DNA of 64,000 nt from Picochlorum sp. 'celeri' (taxonomy: Eukaryota > Chlorophyta > Trebouxiophyceae). A program made the position numbers and the translations under genes. Below, piece after piece: positions 32,264 through 41,223 of the stretch. Numbering within the stretch: position 1 is the stretch's first letter; the number at the start of each line of letters is the position of its first letter. The stretch covers positions 930,001 through 994,000 of the forward strand of contig JAACMV010000024.1 in the NCBI GenBank assembly GCA_010909725.1. The letters run 5' to 3'. The notes below the pieces were generated by a model that saw only the letters and a program-made list of their open reading frames with translations, was not told where the DNA came from and searched no databases.

Positions 32264-33712
32264 ATGAAAGAGACAGACGTGACGGACAGGCACACGTCAA
32301 AGACGCTCCTGTCTCATTTGCATGAGGCTGCTCCTGTCTGTCCCGTTAATAATATAATGCCTATTTATAGATATCAGAGGTCGGCAGGGCTTGCATTGAG
32401 GCAGGCGGAGGAATATCGGAGGGAGAAGAGAAAGGAACAGGAATACGTTATGCTCTTGAGGTTTGTAAATTTGGTATTGAAGACGATACCAGAGCATGCA
32501 GACTATAAATCTAATAATACGATATCAAAGGCTCTGAATAAAGAGGTAGCGGTGGCGTTGACGGAGTTGGAGAAGCTGAAGAAGGAGTTCAAGAATAGGA
32601 CAGTGGTGGTGAACGCGGAGGCTCCGTTTACGCCTCGGCGGGTGATGCATGCGGTGAAAATGCAAAAAGGGCATGTTCCGGGGTTGCATTGGGATGGTGG
32701 TGATGGGAAAGAGGATGTAGGTATGAGTCAGGAAGACGTGGCATCTCTGGAGCTGTTGGGTACGGATGCGTGGGATCAGAAGCAGAAGCCTCGGGTTGAG
32801 GAGAAAACAGAGAAGACGTTGCTTATGCCGCATATGAAGAGTATTGTAGAGTCATTGCCTCCAAGTCGGAGTTCTGTGATACGAGACAAGCATGTGTTGA
32901 TGTCTCAGATGCCCAAGGATGTTCCAAAGTATGATCAAGGGAAGGCATCTGCTAGCAGGCTGTATCCTGACCCAAGGGCCATGGTTCAACTAGGTCCACA
33001 AGAATTACGCGTTACAGAACAGGCCATGCCGACAGAGATGCCTCGTCCAGGGGATTCGTGCTCTTCGATGCCTCATCCAGTGGAATTGCCGGCCCCAGAA
33101 CTGCATGACAGGAGCCAGATGGAGTTGAAGAGCACACCAGATGTGATTGAACCTCCCCGTGCAAAGGCTATGCGAGATGTTCATATTTCTTGTGCCCTGA
33201 TGGATGAATTTCTGCGATATGCTGTCATGAATACTAGGAAAGGAATAGAAACATGCGGTATATTGGCAGGCAAGTTGTCGACGGATGAGGGAACTTTTGT
33301 CATATCGGCGCTGATTGTCCCAAAGCAGGAGGGAACCACAGACACGGTCACTGCCCTGGCCGAGGAGGAAATTTTTGAAGCACAAGATTCTAGATCATTG
33401 TATCCGCTGGGATGGATTCATACGCATCCCACGCAGACGTGCTTTTTATCGTCAGTGGATGTCCATACCCAGTGTGGGTACCAAACCATGCTGGATGAAG
33501 CCATTGCCATTGTCATGGCTCCAACTGATGCGAATTCTCCAGTGGGCATTTTCAGGCTCACGACACCAGGGGGGCTTAAACTTATCCAGAACTGCCCCTT
33601 GCGAGGATTCCACACGCATCCCCCGACGGAGACTGGTCAGCAGGTGTATGAATTGTGCAACCATGTCTACCTCAATTCTAGGATTGGGTATGAAGTGATT
33701 GATTTGAGATGA
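32264..33712 (+). CDS. AMSH/STAMBP-type JAMM deubiquitinase
   Basis: A 482-residue single-exon protein from the first ATG (32264). The N-terminal 110 residues are the helical USP8-dimerisation/MIT-like domain (ALRQAEEYRREKRKEQEYVMLLRFVNLVLKTIPEHADY). A low-complexity linker follows. The C-terminal MPN domain (from about residue 308) has HTHPTQTCFLSSVD, the JAMM zinc site with His386, His388 and Asp399, plus AMSH-specific insert residues and the late Cys/His pair near CPLRGFHTH. AMSH cleaves K63-linked ubiquitin chains on endosomes in partnership with ESCRT. Lack of transmembrane or leader sequence fits. TGTAA at 33757. Confidence 0.92.
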   Translation: MKETDVTDRHTSKTLLSHLHEAAPVCPVNNIMPIYRYQRSAGLALRQAEEYRREKRKEQEYVMLLRFVNLVLKTIPEHADYKSNNTISKALNKEVAVALTELEKLKKEFKNRTVVVNAEAPFTPRRVMHAVKMQKGHVPGLHWDGGDGKEDVGMSQEDVASLELLGTDAWDQKQKPRVEEKTEKTLLMPHMKSIVESLPPSRSSVIRDKHVLMSQMPKDVPKYDQGKASASRLYPDPRAMVQLGPQELRVTEQAMPTEMPRPGDSCSSMPHPVELPAPELHDRSQMELKSTPDVIEPPRAKAMRDVHISCALMDEFLRYAVMNTRKGIETCGILAGKLSTDEGTFVISALIVPKQEGTTDTVTALAEEEIFEAQDSRSLYPLGWIHTHPTQTCFLSSVDVHTQCGYQTMLDEAIAIVMAPTDANSPVGIFRLTTPGGLKLIQNCPLRGFHTHPPTETGQQVYELCNHVYLNSRIGYEVIDLR

Positions 33713-33756
33713 TACGAATGCATCCTTTACAAAGATTTCATGTGGTTTCATCGTCA

Positions 33757-33761
33757 TGTAA
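33757..33761 (+). terminator. TGTAA poly(A) signal of the AMSH gene
   Basis: TGTAA 45 nt after the stop codon, close to the convergent TPR gene's stop. Confidence 0.5.
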
Positions 33762-33789
33762 ATAAATTATTATTTTTTTGCTCTATTAT

Positions 33790-35133
33790 CTATTTTCCCT
33801 TGATAATTGCATCGACAGTGGCTTTACTGGAAGGAGGAGCCAAATACTGTGCCTGGACAAATGCCCGCTGGGCATCTGCTGGTCTACCTTCTTGTTGTAG
33901 CAAAAGTCCGCGGCCCAAGAACGGTCTGAAATCCTCTGGATGCTCATTACACAGCTCTTCGTATATGTTCAGGGCATTTGGAACATGCCCTTTCCATTGA
34001 GCATACAATTTCGCTTGCAGCATGCCTAATTCAACATCTCCAAGTTCGGGAGACGCAGTGGCACTGGCAGAAGCCCTCAGTGCAGCAACTTCCTCAATAG
34101 CATCCTTTTGCTTTCCAGATTGCATCAACGAATCCGTCAACAATGTTAATATCTCAATACTGGATGATTTTGATGCTGCAAATGCTTTTCGAAAGTTCTC
34201 GGTAGCCTTGGCAGCATTTCCCTGCGCTGCATATGTCTCTCCAAGCACGCGAAGGGCATCCTGGTCATCTGATCTGGCAGCGACAAGTTTCTCCAGTCTC
34301 AAAGATGCCTCTTTAAAATCTCCTAGTTGCGTTTTAAGAACTGCTGAAGATTCCAAAGCTTCCAAATCATCCGGATTCTCGGTCAAACGAGACTCCATTT
34401 TCTCAAGCTCTGCCTCCACATCCTTCTTCTGCTCTGGGCTGAGTGCAACAGAAGCTCCCTGTGACTGCCGTTTTGTCGCATACCCTAATTCACTACCCCC
34501 GTTCGCAACAAGGAAAATACCGATGAGCAACAATGATAATGCCCCGAGAACCACCTGACTCGGTCCAAATGATCCTTCCTCTGCTGCACTCGTCTTTCGA
34601 ACCTCCTTTGAGCTGTTTGTATCAAACAATGTTGATGTCAATGGAGGAGGATTATCATAGTTTGGTCGTAAAATATCATTGGAAGCGCGATTCTCTGCCT
34701 CTAACTTTGCCTTTTGTACCTCAGAGGTCTTCTCCAATTCTTTCAAGCGCTTTTCAAAGTCGACATTAGCCTGAATCTCCTCAGCAGACACAAACTCCTC
34801 CACCTTGACTTGATCAAACGGCGCAGGCTCCCGACTCCTTTGCTCCACTCCACCAGCCATCTGTGGTGACGATGGCTCTTTCTGTGACTTTTTCGCCTTT
34901 CTACCACCCTTTTTGCTCTTCTTCTCTGACGCCGGCTTCCCAGTTGACTGCGAAAATCCCTTCCCTGTTGACGACGCGACAATCATGCCCATTCTACCAA
35001 GCAAACGAGTACATTTATACTGCATTGGAGATAATCTCACTGCGTAGGATGATCCAGGGAGCGGGTGGCGGGTCCATCCTCTTCTGGAACTGCCACACAG
35101 GTGAGTCGTGCTACTGTTCGAGACAAGATTCAT
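33790..35133 (-). CDS. Plastid-directed membrane-anchored TPR protein
   Basis: A 447-residue single-exon protein. Residues 1-60 are Ser/Arg/Gly-rich with no acids, a plausible plastid leader. A Lys-rich then Glu-rich coiled stretch follows, then one hydrophobic helix (VVLGALSLLLIGIFLVANG, about 200-218). The C-terminal 200 residues are tetratricopeptide-like repeats: LESSAVLKTQLGDFKEASLRLEKLVAARSDDQDALRVLGETYAAQGNAAKATENFRKAF and a final GRGLLLQQEGRPADAQRAFVQAQYLAP. It resembles plant chloroplast TPR proteins of unassigned role. A single-pass anchor with TPRs suggests a scaffold at the thylakoid or envelope. Confidence 0.72.
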   Translation of the reverse strand: MNLVSNSSTTHLCGSSRRGWTRHPLPGSSYAVRLSPMQYKCTRLLGRMGMIVASSTGKGFSQSTGKPASEKKSKKGGRKAKKSQKEPSSPQMAGGVEQRSREPAPFDQVKVEEFVSAEEIQANVDFEKRLKELEKTSEVQKAKLEAENRASNDILRPNYDNPPPLTSTLFDTNSSKEVRKTSAAEEGSFGPSQVVLGALSLLLIGIFLVANGGSELGYATKRQSQGASVALSPEQKKDVEAELEKMESRLTENPDDLEALESSAVLKTQLGDFKEASLRLEKLVAARSDDQDALRVLGETYAAQGNAAKATENFRKAFAASKSSSIEILTLLTDSLMQSGKQKDAIEEVAALRASASATASPELGDVELGMLQAKLYAQWKGHVPNALNIYEELCNEHPEDFRPFLGRGLLLQQEGRPADAQRAFVQAQYLAPPSSKATVDAIIKGK

Positions 35134-35239
35134 TCTATAAACCTCCAGCGTCAGTAGTACCCTGTTATTAATGCACTACTGGTAATAATAAGAAAATACA
35201 ACGGTGTTTACGGTGGCGCGATGTTACATGAATACATGA

Positions 35240-36040
35240 TCAATGCTTTCGAATCTTCAAGGGCCATCCTGGGAATTTGGCATTCCAGTAGGCAATCCCA
35301 TATTGTTCCAATGTTCTCTGAGAATCCTCCAAATTCTTACCCGCGTATGAGAATTTCTGCAATGCTGGAATAATACCAGCCTTGTCCTGCACGATACCAT
35401 AACAGGCATCATGAAAACTCTTCTGTATAAAGGGGAACAAATTACAAAGACTATGCACGCACCATGATGACTTTTCTCAACTCCTCAATCCTCATCTTTG
35501 GACTGACATGCAATACAAATGGACCACCAGAATGTTTTCCAGTGCTTTTATCCACTTTTTCACCGTATTCATCTGCTGTATGAAGGTCAGAGATGACTGG
35601 AAGGGCGATTGTTGGCAATCCTTTGTACTTGTCTCCTTGGGCTACATATCCATGAGGAATACCAGTCTCATATGCCTTTTGCCTGTCTGCCTCTGCCTGC
35701 TCATTGGTAGGGTTGTACATTGGCTTCCATTCTACATACAATTCATAGAGAACATGAGCAATATACCGCGTAGATGGACTAGATTGTTGTGTGGCGTACC
35801 TGACAGCTGTCCACCATCAGCTTGCATCACTGGCACATACTTCTCATCATCATTATAGAAGGGATAGTTATTGGGGGGCACATTGACGAAACCTGTCCTT
35901 CCTGTACCAGGAGTAGGATTATACTTGGATACAGCGTCCATGGAGCTCTCGAGTTCTGGATACGATGCTTTGAGGCTCTCAATCTCCTCCTTGCTCCACG
36001 CTGCTGGAGGAGCATCCGTAATCATTGCAGATACAGTCAT
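35240..36040 (-). CDS. Protein with C-terminal ubiquitin-like domain
   Basis: Exons 35800-36040, 35463-35731 and 35240-35386 give 218 residues. Introns are 68 bp (GTACGC) and 76 bp (GTGCGT). I chose the 76 bp form over a 40 bp alternative acceptor at 35423 because it makes a continuous ubiquitin-like fold: ELRKVIM-DKAGIIPALQKFSYAGKNLED..RTLEQYGI parallels ubiquitin [24 protein letters not shown]. The chain ends PLKIRKH shortly after the last strand, with no diglycine. The N-terminal 150 residues (NPTPGTGRTGF, NNYPFYNDDEKYVPV, YETGIPHGYVAQGD) look conserved but I do not recognise the family. Confidence 0.65.
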
Positions 36041-36485
36041 CTCGGGTGTGTATACTCGAATATAATAATTGTCCTGGTATCCATGGAATGCACGTTTAGT
36101 ATCTTATGATTGTCTATGGACCACAGTTGCAATCGACAACGTACCGGTCAACGCTCCTCGTCTCGCTCGTCTTCTTCACGACGACGCTCGAATCTATACC
36201 CGTATGACGTATAAATAAAATTTAATACTTTATTTCGACCAATCATGTGCTTTGGAGTGTTGTTTGTTGCCTCATCATGGAGAAGACTGGTGTCTGGTCT
36301 CCATGTTCGAGTTCGACGTGGATGATCCCATCGGATCGTTTGCTGGATGGGGCACATGTATGTGTCATATCAAACTTTGAAATTTACAGTGCCAGTCCAG
36401 AAAAATACACAGAAAGAAAAAGATGCAAATCTGAGTATCTATCAATCCTCATATGGGTGGAAATAGCATAACCCACTAAAAAATT
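36041..36485. other. Intergenic region between two minus-strand genes
   Basis: 445 bp: 5' region of the ubiquitin-fold gene and 3' region of the DUF285 gene. No gene or element recognised. Confidence 0.35.
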
Positions 36486-37328
36486 CTAGTAATGCGAGAA
36501 TAACAGCAACGTCAATGGGCCACCACGACTCTGGTGCTCACCATCAACATGATGATCAACATCCCGAGGGCGGCAAGGCTGGCCCCACATTGGCTCGTGC
36601 CACGACACCAGTGCAGACATGACGGAGAAACATGGTGGCTTCGATGCAAGTCTTTCGACACACCACTCGGTCAGATCGTGTCTGAACGCGGACGCCCCGG
36701 CAAACATGGCAGCCATGTTTGTCACATGGCGTGTGTTCCATGAGGCAATGTCCTGGTCAAACGAGCTGGCCCCAGTAAACATAAATCTCATATTCACCAC
36801 GTTCTCTGTATTCCATGAACCAATATCCTGGTTGAAAGAAGAAGCATCGTAAAATAATCCCGACATATCTCTAACATTGCCAGTATTCCAGGAAGAAATA
36901 TCTTGAGAGAAGGAGGATGCACCCCAGAAAAGGCCTGACATGTTTGCAACACTGCTTGTATCCCATGACCCAATGGGCTCGTTGAATGCATCAGCATTCC
37001 AAAACAATGTGGATAGGTCTGTTATCCCACTCGTACACGTCCGTGACAATTCAGGCCAGAGCTCTCTCCTTGACGCGAGGTATCGAAGTCCCTTCTCATC
37101 TCGCTTGGTGTACCTGACACCCCCAATCGGCGCAGACTCGTCTCCGACACGGGCATCTTCACATAGTACAGTTATTCCATTCGCTGCCAACGAAAATTGC
37201 CGGTTCCAAACCAAGGAATACAGAGTTTCGGGATGAAACGGGCTTGTGCGGGCGGAGGCTCCCGAGGAACCTACCACGACGACAGCTACTGCTACAGCCA
37301 CCGACAGGCGCAGATAGACATGTGCCAT
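36486..37328 (-). CDS. Secreted BspA-like (DUF285) repeat protein
   Basis: A 280-residue protein from the ATG at 37328, chosen because it starts a signal peptide (LRLSVAVAVAVVVVGSSGASA). From about residue 110 the 25-residue DUF285 unit repeats four to five times: LFWNADAFNEPIGSWDTSSVANMSG, LFWGASSFSQDISSWNTGNVRDMSG, LFYDASSFNQDIGSWNTENVVNMR and FTGASSFDQDIASWNTRHVTNMA, ending in the usual DLTEWCVERL...PMWG cap. These leucine-rich-like surface repeats are common in bacteria, protists and marine green algae. The last 25 residues are odd: the +1 frame over the same DNA encodes a hydrophobic tail instead. Confidence 0.82.
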   Translation of the reverse strand: MAHVYLRLSVAVAVAVVVVGSSGASARTSPFHPETLYSLVWNRQFSLAANGITVLCEDARVGDESAPIGGVRYTKRDEKGLRYLASRRELWPELSRTCTSGITDLSTLFWNADAFNEPIGSWDTSSVANMSGLFWGASSFSQDISSWNTGNVRDMSGLFYDASSFNQDIGSWNTENVVNMRFMFTGASSFDQDIASWNTRHVTNMAAMFAGASAFRHDLTEWCVERLASKPPCFSVMSALVSWHEPMWGQPCRPRDVDHHVDGEHQSRGGPLTLLLFSHY

Positions 37329-38259
37329 ATAATTATTTGATCTCTCGATGAGACGGTTGATATCTATAGACGATGTGCACAGGATGCAAACAGCGTTAGG
37401 GTGCTGAGATATTCCGTACAGATATTCAGGAGCCTGTCGTCTCCACAAAAACTATCAAGCAATATGTATAACAATTCTTGCAGGTAATATGTACACGTAG
37501 CAAGTAATTTCTACACAACCCAAGTAGACCTATAGTCGCACCTTGTTTATAGTTGTTATCGATAGGCGGCAGCTTCTTAACAGTTTCCACCTACCCATCA
37601 ATCCATAGCCATTGATGGGAATGATTGATGGTGGCCACATTCTGGACCCAGGATCAAAAATCCTCATGTGATGCAGGATTCAATGGACATGAACATGCAT
37701 GAATGACATCGCAGTGACATGTATGTTCACTTCAGATGGTAGAACTGACTGTTTCCTTCTTCTGCTAGGGTTGGGTATGGCGGAGAGGGAGAAGTACAGA
37801 CTGACCACTCGTTGGGATAAAACCAGGGCATGGGTGTGTACTAATTACGGAGACCTTGTTGTTCGAATTATGTAGAGAACGAGATCGTGGGGGAAATGTC
37901 TATAAAGACAAATGTCATATGGATATTGCCGCATCAGTCTGAGTGGAGGTACATGTCTATGGCGGATGTGGTTGGTCCGCTGAGCTCGATTGGAATTTCT
38001 TGTTTTTGGATCGCGATTTGTTGGATCTCGCTGTGGGGTGTATGTAGATCCAGAAATACCATACGATACCATTATGTATAGTTGAATATATATTGTCTCG
38101 GTTTGCATGCTATAGAGCGAGTCTGTGGTTTGAAATTCTTTGTTTCTTTCCTTCTTGTTCTCCCTGAGGTGCTGGTGTTTTTTTAGGAGATTGCTAGGAT
38201 AGGAGAAGGACTACGTGCCGCAGAGTTGCGTTGCCATCATTCATTTGAACAACACAAGT
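37329..38259. other. Long divergent intergenic region, DUF285 / VPS9
   Basis: 931 bp. It contains a perfect inverted repeat at 37594-37619 and a 64-codon open frame at 37887-38081 without recognisable features. No RNA gene pattern is visible. Confidence 0.4.
37594..37619. repeat. 9-bp inverted repeat CCCATCAAT / ATTGATGGG
   Basis: The arms (37594-37602 and 37611-37619) are exact reverse complements around an 8-nt spacer. A third copy of ATTGATGG follows at 37624-37631. Confidence 0.55.
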
Positions 38260-40006
38260 ATGGGGGACAAGATGAATGCCCAACAAGGGGATGATGATGG
38301 TGTTGTGGACCAGCAGCAGAAGCTTTCTTCTCCGATGCCATTCTCAGAGTTTTTGGAGAAGATGAAGGATCCCAAAGCAGCTGACCTGGTGAGAATGATT
38401 AAGAATTTTATACGAGACTTTGAGCGAGCAAAGAAATCGGATCAGGGGAGTGATGTGGCACAAGATGGCGTCAAGGTGCAGGAATTCATCAGGTATATGG
38501 AAGGTGTGTTTTACAAGCATCCTGTATGGAAGGATTGCAGCACAGAGGAGGTGTCAGAACACGCGGTAGAAGGATTAGAAAAGTACATCATGTCTAAGAT
38601 TTGGACACAAACGTTTGGAGTGTCTATAGAAGACAAGGATAAGGATGAGAGGTATCAGCGGCTCTGTGATGCGCTTGGGTTTGTCGACTTGAGTACGCTG
38701 ATGAAGGGAGGTGATGACGAGGAGGCTGATGTGGGTGTGCTTGTCGGGGATTACTTGGTTCGAGCGACAGAACATGTGCTCAAAATGGATCGATATAAGG
38801 CTCCCAGGGACAAATTGCTGTGTCTTGTGAATGTGAAGACATTGATTGAAGAAGGGATATTGTATGCGCATTCTCAGGGTCATGACTCTCTTGGTGGTGC
38901 GGATGCGTTTTTTCCCATGCTCTTGTTTGTTGTTATTCAGGCAAAGCCACCTTCTTTGGCGAGTAATATAGAGTATATTCGAAGGTTCCGAGGGAATAGG
39001 TTGTCAGGACAGTTTGATTTTCTCCTGTCCAACTTGGAGTCTGTGGCCATGTATTTGGATACTGTTGCATGGCAGGATTTGAATATTTCCGAGGATGAAT
39101 TTCTGGCGCGATTAGCAAAGGCAGGAATTCCTGAAGCGGAGATGCAGCTTCAAAATCAAGAAGCTAAACTCGCTACTGGAGATTATGATTCACAAACAAA
39201 AGTACCTGATGCATTAATTGATGTTGGGCAAGATATGCCAGGGCCTAATGAGGGTGCAGGCCGTATCGTTGTTCCTGAAAATATGATATTGCAAGACATC
39301 TTATCTCCAGTGAATGAAAAATCTCCATATTTGCATGGAACGAATGATGCTATGGGCACGAGTGATCAGAAAAAGGTGAAACGGGAAGAGTTCAACTCTA
39401 TCAAAGCACTGATAGAGGAAGGGACGCCTTTAGTATTGCATGAAGAAAGCGAAGGGCGGCTTCATCAGAAATATCCGTGGATTTATGCAAACGCTGAAGA
39501 TTTGCGAGTGGTACGATCCGTGATGGCACAGGCATGGATACATGCAGTAGGTATCTAATCGTTTTCATTGTCATGTCCAGGGTGAAGTGACACAATTGCT
39601 GTCGGATTATCGTGATCTTGTTTTGAAACATGAAGCACTAAGACTAGCACTGGAAGATCAGCTTCCGATCCGCGCAGACTCGTGCGTGGGTGCCCCAAAC
39701 AATCCAAACATGGAAGACACTGACACGAACAAACAAAGTGTCTCTGCTGCTGCTGGCTCACTGATGCAAAAGCTTAGTCTCTACGGGGCGTGGAGACGAG
39801 GAAATACCGAGACATCTTCTGGTGAAGAATCATCCCAGCAATCCACGCTATTACACTCGCTTTTTGGGCGATCACAGCGTGATTCAGATGCCGCGGGCGC
39901 AAGTGATGATGGACCACAACAGGAGACAGTCCACACTAGCATTGACAATCAACAGCAGCAGCAGCATGACAATGAGAATCCAAAGCAGCCCGAATCCCTT
40001 ATTTAA
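38260..40006 (+). CDS. VPS9-domain Rab5 guanine nucleotide exchange factor
   Basis: Exons 38260-39510 and 39581-40006 (70 bp, GTACGA donor), 558 residues. The 70 bp model was preferred to a 34 bp in-phase alternative (donor at 39547), because the join YANAEDLRV-GEVTQLLSDYRDLVLKH copies the plant VPS9A pattern. An N-terminal helical bundle is followed by the VPS9 domain (about 150-260): PRDKLLCLVNVKTLIEE, GADAFFPMLLFVVIQAKPPSLASNIEYIRRFR with the catalytic Asp and Tyr of the family. VPS9 proteins activate Rab5 on early endosomes and plant-type ARA7/ARA6. The C-terminal part is Gln/Ser-rich. The ACBD gene starts 26 bp after the stop. Confidence 0.88.
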
Positions 40007-40032
40007 TATACCATAGTAGTTGATCAATTGTA

Positions 40033-40683
40033 ATGGATCAAGAAGATTTATTTGATGCTGCTGCGACATATGTTGCAGCAACGACTGCAGAAGAAGGAGC
40101 AAGTCCCAGCCTGTCTTCAGACACCTTACTAGAACTCTACGGTCTCTATAAACAAGCGACAGTTGGCGAATGCACTATTAAAAAACCTTCAATTTTTGAT
40201 TTTAGAGGAAGATCAAAGTTTGATGCCTGGTTCAAACTCGGCAAGCTGTCAAAAGCGGAGGCGCAGGCCCGCTACGTTGACGTCCTCACGAGCAAGGTAC
40301 CAGATTGGTCTGCATCGTCCCTAAAGGAATCCAAGGCTGTTGGCGGCGGCGCAGGCCCTGTATTTAGCACGATGACAGAAGACCCTATTCCTGATACTCA
40401 AGGGGCCGACTATCCAGCGATCATTAGAGCCACGCAGGAGGGACAGATGCACACAGTTGAGGAGATTTTGGAGCACAATTCAAACGCTGTGCATGACACA
40501 GATGAAGAAGGCTGCACTGCCCTTCATTGGGCAGCTGATAAAGGGAATAGAGATATTGTAGAGATGTTAATTCGCCATGGTGCCGACATCTCAGCAAAAG
40601 ACGTGGATGGGTTGACCCCATACAACTATGCAGAACTATCAGACAATACATTCCTTACAGATATACTCACAGAGCAAAAATAG
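40033..40683 (+). CDS. Acyl-CoA-binding protein with ankyrin repeats (ACBD6/plant ACBP1-2 type)
   Basis: A 216-residue single-exon protein. The ACB domain is at residues 1-95: FDAAATYVAA, LLELYGLYKQATVGECTIKKPSIFDFRGRSKFDAWFKLGKLSKAEAQARYVDVL, with the Tyr, Lys and Trp that hold acyl-CoA. Two ankyrin repeats follow (CTALHWAADKGNRDIVEMLIRHGADISAKDVDGLTPYNYAE). This fusion matches human ACBD6 and plant ACBP1/2, but without the plant N-terminal membrane anchor, so a soluble protein is expected. Its start is only 26 bp after the VPS9 stop, leaving no room for a separate promoter outside that gene. Confidence 0.9.
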   Translation: MDQEDLFDAAATYVAATTAEEGASPSLSSDTLLELYGLYKQATVGECTIKKPSIFDFRGRSKFDAWFKLGKLSKAEAQARYVDVLTSKVPDWSASSLKESKAVGGGAGPVFSTMTEDPIPDTQGADYPAIIRATQEGQMHTVEEILEHNSNAVHDTDEEGCTALHWAADKGNRDIVEMLIRHGADISAKDVDGLTPYNYAELSDNTFLTDILTEQK

Positions 40684-40714
40684 ATACACACGAGCAAATG
40701 CAATATATATATTT

Positions 40715-41190
40715 CTATGATTGATTCTCCGGCTTCCCAGCAGGTGCATCCGTTTGCGATTTCATGAATTTCTCATAATCCTCTCCAATCTGCATATAAA
40801 TATTCTGCACGAGCTCAATATTGTCATTGATCTCCTGCAGTAGTGTGAAATTCTTTGCTAATGCCTCTGCCTGATGCGAGTCATGATTTGATTTGACATG
40901 GTGTAGCAGTCTCCTGCGACATCAGTAGTATACAGTAAGCACCTTGTAATCAGAATACACACGTGTTCAAGCAAACAAACAGGGAACCCCTTGGGTTGCT
41001 CAATATGATGCAAACCCTTCGTAAGCCCTTTCACCCCAATCATCACGCACTTGTTCCGATCCAGAATATCCTGTACCCGCTCTAATTTGCAAAAGTCTGG
41101 AAACTTGTTCCTTTCGACCGAGTTGCTCCTTCCGCTACCGTCTTTCGTGGTTGCCTGAGCATTGCCGTTGTCAGCAGCTTTGGTATCCAT
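40715..41190 (-). CDS. ELF4: EARLY FLOWERING 4 homologue (ELF4, DUF1313)
   Basis: Exons 41051-41190 and 40715-40913 with a 137 bp GTGCGT intron give 112 residues; Arabidopsis ELF4 has 111. The join restores a Lys codon and creates ERVQDILDRNK-RLLHHVKSNHDSH, followed by KNFTLLQEINDNIELVQNIY. This copies the ELF4 pattern VQxVLDxNRxLIxxVxxNHxS...KNxxLIxEINxNIxxVxxLY. A shorter 47 bp intron is possible but inserts 30 unrelated residues in that motif. In plants ELF4 forms the circadian evening complex with ELF3 and LUX. The flanks are hydrophilic. The ATG lies 33 bp after the FolD stop. Family call is strong; clock role in this alga is inference. Confidence 0.82.
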
Positions 41191-41223
41191 AGGAATCGAT
41201 TATATGTAAAAATAATAAATAAT

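Noticed and set aside
35423..35462. A 40 bp intron in the ubiquitin-fold gene
   Set aside because: The downstream acceptor at 35387 gives a 76 bp intron and a continuous ubiquitin-like fold.
39547..39580. An ultrashort 34 bp intron in the VPS9 gene
   Set aside because: A 70 bp in-phase intron with a better donor (GTACGA at 39511) restores the conserved plant VPS9 sequence, so the tiny intron is an artefact.
40914..40960. A 47 bp intron giving a 142-residue unknown protein
   Set aside because: Using the GTGCGT donor at 41050 instead produces an exact ELF4-like core; the shorter intron inserts unrelated residues into it.
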